Positions 47,802 through 58,500 of a DNA stretch of 64,000 nt are shown in pieces (within the stretch, counting starts at the first letter, position 1; each line of letters starts with the position of its first letter). The notes beneath the pieces are model-generated. The model worked only from the letters and a program-made list of their open reading frames with translations. It was not told the DNA's origin and ran no database searches. The DNA comes from Pratylenchus scribneri (taxonomy: Eukaryota; Nematoda; Chromadorea; Rhabditida; Pratylenchidae). The translations under genes and the position numbers were made by a program. The stretch spans positions 62,001 to 126,000 of the forward strand of contig JAQSEB010000018.1 of NCBI GenBank assembly GCA_030063045.1, read 5' to 3'.

Positions 47802-50800
47802 TTAGTCAGATTCAGATGTCAATGGCCACCCCACCAATAGCTTTATTGTCCGCAAGGTGATAACTACAACAAATAATAAAAATTATTGAAAATTATTTAT
47901 AAAATTTATATCTTTTTAATAAGGAATAAATATTCAAAATTTTTGAATTTTTAACCTCCTCCAATCATGGCCAACATCATCACCAAAAATGATGATGACC
48001 CAATGAGCTTGACGCCATTGCACGAATTTTCCGTACAATCTAAATATTATGAAATAATATTTTTTATAGGAAAAATTTATATTATTTTTTAGACCACAAA
48101 ACTTGCCATAATCGAGTTCTATGATTTAAATTGAATTTTAGATTTGCATTTAGGTCAGGGCCAGGCTTTAGGATTGAAGAGGAATCTCTAAAGGCCTGAT
48201 TTGGCTAATGAGTTTATGGCCCTGAAAATTCTGAATTTCGGACAAGAAAATCTTTTTTATAAATTTAATACATTTTGTATATTTTTATTTAAAAATTATT
48301 TGATTTAAATTTTGATAAATTTTAAAATTTGGAATGATAGAAAGAGATGCATTATAATAAATTAAAGTTTTGGTTGAATTTTTGCTTGGGCCAGATTTTA
48401 GTTAGCGCTGTATAGAAATATCGGTACTTATCCAGTTTACATCCCCTTTTTTGAAAGTGCTTGGTCCCCCCAATGGGTCATCAGATTTAGGGTTGGGGTC
48501 ATTCAGGGATATGTTAGGGATTGGATTGGGATGATGTAAAAATCATCTCAAATGTATCCTAAACCCAAACCCTAACCCTAATACCCAAAGGGGGGACCCT
48601 TCACTTTTCCTCACTTTTTTCAAGGTGACCCAAAAAGAGGATGTAAACTGGATAAGTACCGAAATATCAAAGAGCTTGATTTAGTTAACAAATTTTTTGA
48701 CCTTAAAATGTCATTTTTCAGGCACGAATTTTTCTAATTAATCCATAAATCTAATAAATTTCATAGATATCCCATTCAAAAAATTAATTTAATTTTAAAA
48801 TTTGATAAAGAATTAATTATATGGATTTGTTGAAGTTTCGTAGAAAAGTGGAATTAATAAATAAATTAACGCATCCGTTGAACCAGTTTTTTATCACTTC
48901 ATTTTTCACACAATCTCAACAATGTTTTTTGGATTACAATCATTCTATTTTTTTTCTGCTATTTTATGCTAATTGTTTTTGCTTCCTCAATCAATTGTTT
49001 TTTTGTGCTAATTCACCTATGATTTGGCCGCCATTTCCTCCATTATTATTGTTGCCATTAACTCCAGCAGTTGTTCCAGTGGAGCTTGGAGATGAGCCAA
49101 TTATATATGAAAAAGGGGCGATTAGACAAAATGTAAGAACCCTATCCAAAATAGCTGGACAATTTTCGTCTTTCTCAAAATCTAAATACTTCTTTTTTTG
49201 GCACTTTATCGTTGTCTTTTTAAAATCTATTCTATTTTTCCGAAATGCCCTAAAATATTTGTAACGTACCCTAAACAGATTTAATTACAACATAATATTC
49301 AACAATTTAAACAATTTACCAGAAAAATTAATGAATTTATGTTACCTGCTTTATTGCACAAATGGCCAGTGCATTCCGACGTACATTTGCATCCGGGGGG
49401 TGTCGGTAATCGGCTAAAAGGAAGTTCTGCAGGACATTTTCCACAATCTTAAACAATTTTAAAATACGAATATATTAAATTATAGGAAGGGAATTTGAAA
49501 GAACCTAATTTGATTTTCGGTGGATTTTCACATTCAATGGTATGGCAGCCGTCTGTGTTGGAAAACTTGCAATCCTTCTCTTTGTAATTGCCATCTTCAC
49601 CCACAAAACATCGTTGTTTGGAAGCTGCGAATATTTAGATTGGTTAGAAATATATACATGTTTATTATATTTCGGGATATTGAAAATTGGTTAATTACCC
49701 GGAATTAACTAGATGCTGGGATAGATACCATAAATATTCTTTTAATTCCCCAATCCCCACTCTCAATAATTTCACTCACTTTGGGAAGATAAGTACCCAA
49801 GGAAAATTAAAAGAGTTACGGTAACCAAGACACTCAGACACTTTTGAATTATTTATTTTGACTCGTCACTATCGATTTTATCTAATGAAGTTTCAAATTC
49901 ACACCCAAAATAAAGCTTAAGACAAAAATTAATAAATTAAAACCGGTTTTGGGTTTAAACAACAGTTAAGTCAATCTCAGACCTTTTTGTAATTGGTTTG
50001 GGTTTCAGAAATGATTCTCGTCAATGCCAAATGGCTAAGGGCTTCTCCTATTAATCCTACTGTATCCCCAATTTTTGCCGCCGTCACTCTGTAAATCAAA
50101 TATTGACAAATATTGCCACCAATCGGTCATTTTAAACCAGCTCCTTTCCGCATTAAATGTTCACTTTTTGGTTCACTTCTGATTCCCTCTTTCCAATCAC
50201 ATTGATCACGGTATTTTATCATATATTTTTCGTACAATAAATAAATATAATTTGAAGACTTTCGCCTAATCCCCATCCCCTAATCTTGGGCACTGGGAGC
50301 TTAGGCCCACGGCGAAGGCCCGGGCGAGAGTTTAATCCATTCCCGCCTCGAACTAATTAGTTTCGGTATTTGGGACTATAAATTTAACTTTTCAAAACAA
50401 TTTCAGAACTTTTAAAAATGGTTTAGGTTTAGACAATGGTTCAACTTTTCTAAGCAATTTTAGACTTTTTTGAGAACGAAATTTCTTAGACTAAATCGAC
50501 CATACCGAGTTCTATGAACTCATATTCGAGTTTGTAGAAAGTTTAGAATCCGAGATTTCCAAAATTTTCCATTCATTGTTTTGATCAATTCTAATTCTAT
50601 TTATTCCCTTTATTTTTCTACCTTCTGGATCCCGAAAATTACACAAATCTTCAGTGCAATCTGTGCATTTGCAATCGAGGTGGAATGGGATAAATTCATA
50701 GTTTCCATGACATTTTCCGCAACCTTTCATATCTTAAAGTAAATATTTTTGATGGAGAAAATTTGTGTCAACCTCTCCCATCGTTGCATTTCAATGCATA

Positions 50801-52255
50801 GCAAAATTCGTTGTTGAAAAAGTGGCATTTTTCTACTTGATGATTGCCATCCCGGCCTTTATAGCATTCATTTATGTTACCTGATTATTTAAAAAATTTA
50901 TTTTTTAAAATGAGAAGATACATTATATTAATTAACATAACCGGTCATAAATTGATCAAAAAAAAATATATAATAAATTTTTTTTTAAATTTTTAAACAA
51001 ATTTAATTTTTAGAGTTTTTGAATTTAGCTGAAGTCGCAATTTTTGGACGAAATTTTGTAAATATTTTGAAAATCGCCAAATTTTCACTATCATGGACAA
51101 TATTGAAAAGAAACAATTCTGAAAATATTCTTAAAATATTTTATATTTTAAAAATATATTTAAAACTTTTCTCATTATTTTGAGAAAATGTAAAATTTTG
51201 AGTAGATTTTTTTTTCATTATTTTCAAAATTGTTAGAAATTTTTTGGCCTTAAATTTCCAGAATTTAATTGATTTCAAAAATATTTTGAGTTTTTTTTTA
51301 TTAATTTGAATATATTATGAGTTTTTGTGCCATTTTTAAAATTTTTTCACAATTTCATCAAATTTTAAAAATATTTTTTCAAATATTTATATTGAAATTC
51401 CAGGTCCCTCCTGCTTTTCCTACCTATGGGCTCGCCGGCATTACACAAGTCCGAAATACAATTGATACATTTGCAGCCAAACCCAATCTGATCCGCCGGA
51501 CATTTACCGCAACTTTTACGACTATAACCTTAAAAGGTGGATATTATAACGAAAAAAGATGAATTTTATCTAATAGATTAACATGGGGATCGGGGAATAA
51601 GAAAAAACGGATTTAAAAATGAATTTCAAAAAATAGAAAAATTTGAATTTAGGAGTTGAGAAAAATCTTCCAAAATTCAAGGCCTTAGTACCTCCGTTGC
51701 CACAATCCACTGTGTGGCAAACATTCTCGTTTTCATTACATATGACTTCTTTATAAAAATCAGCAGTATCCATAAAAGGACCCGTGTAACATTTTAGTGA
51801 ACCTGAAAAATTTAATTTCATAATTTTTTATTTTTAATTAATAAATAGAATGAGAGGCTTATTTGAAAATAAATTGACATTGACCCAATTAGCCAAAATC
51901 ACAATCAATTCCCATTAATTTATAAAGCATATTTCAAAAAATAAGAAAATAATGAATTTTTAAACACGACTTTTGGAGGTCAAATATTTTGTTCTCCTAA
52001 ATAATTGATCGAATTAAAATTTTTAAGTTATGTTTTTAATTTTTAGATATTTTTAGGCTGCTCAATCAGTAAAATAAAAGGGAAAAATGTAAATTCATTT
52101 GGACAAACTTTTTTAAGGCATTTTTGAGGCTGATTTACAATAATAAAATTAAATTTAATTCATTTTCCCCTCTTTCTTTCCAACTAGATTTCACCTTCGA
52201 GCAAATATGGCACGACTGTAATCATCAGGAAAAGAAGGAAAATTAGACGGCACAT
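47802..52255 (-). CDS. Secreted cysteine-rich protein with three ET-like modules (gene 3)
   Basis: Exons on the minus strand: signal 52255-52195 (MCRLIFLLFLMITVVPYLLE); modules 51802-51692/51528-51424, 50880-50773/50732-50622 and 49624-49505/49447-49346; linker 49181-49017; tail 48039-47956 and 47863-47802 (TAA). Total 343 codons, phase 1 throughout. All three modules keep ten Cys; module 3 has CKCTSEC with one extra residue between C8 and C9. The tail exon begins DCTENSCNG, then a hydrophobic SSSFLVMMLAMIGG. The last exon starts VITL like gene 1 but ends LVGWPLTSESD, so the usual KPF...GI ending is lost, apparently by a frame shift. The last linker-to-tail intron carries a palindromic element (48417-48667). 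The upstream acceptor used by its neighbours is mutated here. Confidence 0.75.
48417..48667. repeat. Palindromic MITE-like element in a gene 3 intron
   Basis: Terminal inverted repeats of about 30 bases: TCGGTACTTATCCAGTTTAC at the left and its complement ending at about 48660 at the right. The interior is also mirrored (GGGTTGGGG and ATTTAGGG against CCCAAACCCTAACCC), so most of the 250 bases can fold on itself. It has no similarity to the 43.3 kb family that I can see. Confidence 0.8.
48690..49265. repeat. Segment shared by genes 2 and 3 around the linker exon
   Basis: Closely similar to about 44920-45460, including the linker exon and the intron sequence beyond it (ATTAATTATATGGATTTGTT and beyond). 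Shared introns show a recent duplication or gene conversion between the 3' ends of the two genes. Confidence 0.75.
49017..49181 (-). other. Asn/Gly-rich linker exon of gene 3
   Basis: 55 codons in the same frame and with the same splice sites as 45217-45381. The start is DFEKDENCPAILDRVL and the rest is nearly unchanged through GVNGNNNNGGNGGQII. The two acceptors are built from different upstream sequence yet both give TAG/AT, which supports a real exon. Confidence 0.6.
49660..50600. other. Long gene 3 intron with repeat remnants
   Basis: The intron 49625-50621 holds GGTTTAAAC/AACCGGTTTT fragments and, at about 50480-50520, ACTAAATCGACCATACCGAG, a remnant of the R1 palindrome. A GC-rich patch near 50310-50330 (GGCGAAGGCCCGGGCGAGAG) is unexplained. 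No gene seen. Confidence 0.45.
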
Positions 52256-52318
52256 TGAAGCCAAATGGAATTTGAGATGATTGGATCAGAAGTTATTGGC
52301 GGGATAAAAAATTTGATT

Positions 52319-52335
52319 ATGATAATAAATATTTT
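52319..52335 (-). promoter_or_regulatory. Mutated splice acceptor upstream of gene 3
   Basis: The homologous position reads ATTATCAT/AATCAAATTT, where genes 4 and 5 have TTTTCAG/AATCAAAT. The CAG has become CAT. A spacer element GGTAATCAGAAGATGCCCA stands at 52351-52369, as at 63614-63632. Confidence 0.5.
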
Positions 52336-52575
52336 ATAAAATACTTTTCCGGTAATCAGAAGATGCCCATATATTAAAAATTGGCATAAATTATGCGAAT
52401 TATAAAAAGATTGAATGAATTATTTTATTTCAATGAAAATGTGGATCCCTTATTCAATGCATTATTTTAAAGGTCAACCCCAATCAAAAATTCCCTCAAA
52501 AAACATTGAAAAATTGTTGGAAAATATGGAATTATTTCTCCTTCATCTTTTCCACATTTTCTTCCTTTCTTTTCT

Positions 52576-55500
52576 TCAGATGCCGATGCCAACCAACGGC
52601 TTCATTGCCATCAACGCGACGACTTTAAAAAATTAAAATTTTAAAATTTTTCATTTGAATTTTCTCACCCCCTCCAATCATGACCAACACGAATGTTGGT
52701 GACCCAATGCGCAATCCGCCATTGCAAAGGTCCTTGTCATTACACTGCAAACATTTGCAAGTATCCGGCATATCTTCGCACTTTCCACATTCTCGATAAT
52801 CTGAACAAAATTATATATATATTATTTTTATTTGAATAAATAACGATATAGACAGAGGGTATTAATTTTCATATAAAACTATAATATTATAAATTAATAA
52901 CTGCTATTTTAAATCAGTTTTAGAGACTTGTTTTACACCAAAGAAATTGAATTCTATAGATTTAATCAGATTTAAATTATTTAAAAATGAAATCATATTT
53001 TAATTTTGATACTATTTCATTTTTGAACAATGGTCCCAAATTTATGTTCAGCAGTATCACTAGGTATCTTAATAAAATTCAAACTTGTAATAAAGAGAAA
53101 TTTTTAAATTGGAATTGAGACGGGAGGTAACCAGCAAAAACCCTCGGGTAAATATGTTTCGGTCACTTTCGGGAATCGAACTTTTCCTGAAAAGGATAGG
53201 ATTTTAGGCTGGAAAACTCTACCCCCTAGCCCCTACCACCAATCTCAGGCTTGAACCCTAACTCTAGCCCCCAAACTGGTCTGTGATTGAAATTTCTTAT
53301 AATAAATTGACCATGCCAAGTCGAATGAACATATTCTCTAGTCTGTACGATGCCTATAAGCCGAGATTTCCAAAATTGGCCAGCATAAAATCCTGGCCAA
53401 TTCCGGAAATGGCCGATTTTCAAAATTGGCTTGTTACATATATATTAAGAATTCAATGAAATGCTGATGCTGACTAAATTTTCTCCAAATTATTGTAACT
53501 TTTTTTGAATGTATTTTGTCTTCTTTTAAAATTATATTAGTCTCTCAATATTATGGGATAAAGAAGTAAGAAATGAATCTTAAAAGATACTCTTAGCAAA
53601 GCCAGTGCCACGTTTGCCAGTTTCAGGATCGATGCTGTAGTCGCCGGCTCCACGGCATTTGACCTTTTTGCAAGCCGTGTTTTGGGGTGCCGTACAATCC
53701 ATCGGTTCATAACCTTTTTGATCGTCGCCAAAATAGCATTGGTTCACGGTCACTGCAATAAAAAGTAAAATGATTGATATAACTGTTTTAATTGTTTTGA
53801 CAATTTTTTTTAATCGGAGAATATTTTCCGGAATATTTTTAATTCATTTTTCCAGAAAATTTTTTGATTCATTTCTCTAGAAATTTTTTATTAATTTTTC
53901 CAAAATATTTTAATTACTTTTTCCGGAAAGTTTTTTAATTCATTTCTATAGAATTTTTTTTATTTATTTTTCCAAAATTTTTTAATTCATTTTTTCAGGA
54001 AATTCACTATTTTTCTCATTAAATTTTAATTCAACATTGACTTATTAATCAATTCAATTTGAAGAGAAAAGTATAATTCATGCCAATATAAAATATATTG
54101 TGATATTAAAAATAATGAAATTTTAAAAAAAATATTTGAAAAAGGATTGTCCCACATAAAATTCTTCTTTTAATGAAAGAATTAAGCTCTGTGAATTTTC
54201 ATAGTCAAATCATCCTCTCCCTAAAAATTGGACTTTTTCGGTACAAAAAATGTTCGCTAAATTATCTTTAAATAAAATATTACATTCCTTATTGCATAGT
54301 TCTCCATCGCATTCTTCACATTTACATCCGCTGCCCATTGTTTCCAACTTTTCGGATGGCGGACACTTTCCACAACCTTTCTTGTCTTAAAAGAGAAATA
54401 TTATTGTAGGAGATTTCATTAAAGATTGATTAAATCATACCCTTCTTATTGTCACATACGATAGTGTGGCATCCGTCGTTATTATAGAACTTGCAATCTT
54501 CCTCATTGTAACTGCCTTCTTCACCCCCATAACATTGCTTAATGGTGCCTACAACCAATTAAAAGAATTATAAGAAAAAAGCCCAAGCTATAGACAAAAT
54601 TGACAATAGATTCCTTTTATATATTTTTTGATAACAAATTTGTTGCTGTCTTTTAGGACTAGATTTACGTGTTTAGATTTAGAGAAATTAATATTAAAGA
54701 CATCTTGGCCAATTTTTTGCCGAATGCCTCTTCCGTATAAAATTTTCTCATGAAGTAAATTTTAATGTTTCATTCCCCTATATTAGTCCACCTTTATCCT
54801 TCTCCTCGTTGCACAAATTGAAGGTGCAATTGGAACATTTGCAATCGGGATCGGACTCACGTCCAATCGCGCGTTCTTCTTCGGGTGTTGGACACATTCC
54901 GCAACCTTTTTTATAATCTTAAAATTAAAAGACAATTATTATATAGGAATGATTCTTTCTATCATCATAAACCTTCGACACCCCTTCCACGTTTACATAC
55001 TTTCGTTTGGCAACCATCGTTGTTAAAAAACTTACAATCATCCTTTTCAAATTTGCCAGAAATATATTTGCCCGAATAGCACTGTTTTATGGGACCTAGT
55101 AAATTGATTAATTTTATAATATTTGTCAAATTTTGTAGTAATTACACAAAAATTAACTAAAATTGTCTATTTTCATTGTGGGGTCATATGTACATAATCG
55201 GCTGAAGATTTATCAAGAAATATAATAAATTTTAGAATGAATTTTATGGTGATATATATGCAGTCTTTTGAATTCTAAATTATGCCTTAAGTTTTAAACT
55301 TGACTTAAACATGAAATGCGATATGCAGAATTTAAGTTGGGAAGAAAATATGAATAACAATCCAGCATAGTTTTTTTCTGGCTACCATGCTTTTTTCTAC
55401 GTTAAATTTATTGTTGATTTCAATGTCTTTTAAATCAAACACCCTCATCTGAATTTTTCCATCCTCTACAAATCTACAATACCTTTGTCCTTGTTCTTCT

Positions 55501-58500
55501 TATTGCACTCCTCGGTGTTACATTCAATACATTTCCAACCTGACGGCAGTGGTTCCTTTTCCGAACACTTTCCACAACTTTTTTCATAGTCTTAAAATGG
55601 GACTATTTTAGCGAAAAATTTCATTCATTAGGAACCTTGGGCCTTTCGTCCACCGTCACGTACAATTGTTTTGCAACCATCGTTGTTGTAAAACTTGCAC
55701 TCAACCTTTTCATATTCTAATCCATCAGAAGAAGTAGGCAGGCTACCATAACATTGTTTAATGGGAACTATAAAAATGTGAATGATTTTTAATGGAAAAT
55801 GTAAAATTATTTAATAAATGATAAATTTTTCTTTTTTCACACCTTCCGGCTGGTTGCACAAATGCCCTTTGCAATTGGTGCAGTTGCAATTGGAGGAGTT
55901 TCGAAATCCTCGATCCGAGCATGTTCCGCAACCCATAGTACCTTAATAAAGTACTTTTTAATATTTCATGAACATGGGCTGAGGAGTTGGACACGACAAA
56001 AATGGTTGAAATTGAATAAATAAAAATTTCTAAAACGATTTAACCCTAAATTGGTGCACAAGGAAAATGAATTAGGAAAGATTTACTTTCGGATTCGAAA
56101 GAACCGCTACATTGCATCAAAAAGCAATCATCAGAGAGGCAATTTTTCACTTTTGGATCAGGCAATTTATAGGAGGCTTCGTAACATTTTCCAACGACTG
56201 CAAAAAATTTTTTAAAAAAGAAATAAAATAAAAATTAACAAAAAAAAAACCAATTGTCATGAGTCAATAATATATACTTAATGAAAAATCTAGAAAGAAG
56301 TCATTTGTATTGCAAAAATCAAAAAAATTATTGCCAACAAATTTTTAAAAATTATCTCATTTTTTATTCCCAAAAAATATTCTAAAAACGTGAATAAATC
56401 CATTAATGAGATAAAATATTATTCTATGCGCGATCTATTATTACTTGAATCCGGGCATAGATTCATAAAAAAATAAAAATGCATGCAATATATAAAAATA
56501 ATAATTTATAAACAAATTTTTTGATGCTAATTTTCAAATATTTAATCTATATATTTGATTTGTGTTTAAGCTTTCAGACTAGATTTAATTTGGAGAAATT
56601 ATTTGTGGTTTAGGCTGGAAATATATAATATTACACAAGTGAATCAAGTTTTCTAACTACCATCTACCATGTCCATTTTATGAAATTTATATTCATTAAT
56701 TTTCAATTTTTTGTTCGCCCATTTTTCCCACTCATCTTTGTCATTGCACAAATCGCCGGAGACGCAATCATTGCATTCCTTTCCTTTGGACAAATCCTTT
56801 TCTGCTGGACATTTTCCGCAACTTTTTTCCAAGTCTTAAAATGGGACTATTTTAGCAAAAGAATTTTTTCATTCATCAGGAACCTCGAGCATTTTTTGCA
56901 CCACCGAGAGATTCAATTGTTTTGCAACCGTCATTGTTGTAAAATTTGCACTCAACCTTTTCATATTCGAATCCACCAGATGAAGTAGGTCGGCCCTCAC
57001 CATAACATTGTTTAATGGGATCTAAAAAAAGTATAATGCATTATTTGGGACATATTAATATTATATAGACAAGATATTTGATACTAATTTTGATTCGCGC
57101 TTAAATTCTATGACTTTGTTTAGATGGTGCTATGTCGTTTCCTGAACGGTGCAAATGTGGGCGTTTCCTGAATAGTGTAAATGTGGATGTTTTCTAATTA
57201 TAATAAATCAGAAATCCGTTTAGACCCTACAAACCTTTCATCATATTATAGATCTCATCGAGACGCATCAAATGGTATATAAATTGTAATAGTTTGGGCT
57301 AAAATTAAAGAGTTTGAAACTAAAGACTCGAAAAATGGTTTGAAACAATTTAACACCCTTTAATTTTGATTTAACCATGACAATTTATTTAACAATCGAC
57401 GCGTCTTGATGAGATCTACAAAATGATATAAGGTTTATTTGGTCTAAAATCGGTTTCTGATTTATTATAAGTCGAAAAGCCCACATTTGCATTATTCAGG
57501 AAACACCCACATTTGCACGGTTATTTTGTCTATTTAGGAATTGACCCGGTACGGTTTAGATAATATATGATTGGATAAGAAAAATTAAATTAATAAAAAT
57601 GATAAATTTTCATTTATTTTCGCACCTAAATGCCCTTTGCAATCATTGCAATTGCAGCCGCTTTCATGTCCTTGATCATAGCATGTTCCGCAACCCATGC
57701 GACCTTAATAAATAACTTATTAGTATATTATATTATAAATAGGGATGAGGAGAGTTGATCACAACAAAAATGGGAAACCGAAAACTATAAACGAAATTTC
57801 TAAAACGATTTAAAACTAATTGGAGCACTGGGAAAAAATTTAAAAAAATATATACTTTTAGATCCGGAAGAACCGATACATTGGATCAAAAAGCAATCAT
57901 CAGACAGACAACTGGTCTCTGTAGGATCGGCAGATTCGCTAGAGGTTACGTAACATTTTCCAACGACTGGAAAAAATATAAAATTTCGTAAAAAAATAAA
58001 TTAAATAATTAACAAAAAAAAAACACCAACTCTCATATGAGAGAATAATATATACTTTATAAAAAAATGATGCAAAGATTTAAAAATTGTTGAAAATTAT
58101 CTCATTTTTTATTCCCAAAAAATATTCTAAAAACATGAATAAATCCACTAATGAGATAAAATATTACTTTATGAATGGACTATTATGACTTGAATCGGGC
58201 ATAGATTCATCAAAAATAAAAATATATACAATATTTAAAAATAATAATTTATAAATTCATTTTTTGTGCCTTGTATTTAATCTATATATTTGATTTGTGT
58301 TTAAGCTTTCAGACTAGATTTAATTTGGAGAAATTATTTGAGGTTTAGGCTGGAAATATATAATATTACACAAGTGAATCAAGTTTTCTAACTATCTTGT
58401 CAATAATACGAAATTTATATTCATTAATTTTCAATTTTTTGTTCACCCACTTTTCCCACTCACCTTTGTCATTGCAAGAATCGCCGCTGTCGCAATGATT

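Noticed and set aside
48821..49264. 147-codon plus-strand open frame with hydrophobic and Pro/Leu stretches, and its relative at 45120-45458
   Set aside because: Shadow of the Asn/Gly-rich linker exons on the minus strand. The two copies differ by frame-disrupting changes at the plus-strand ends, while the minus-strand exon stays in frame.
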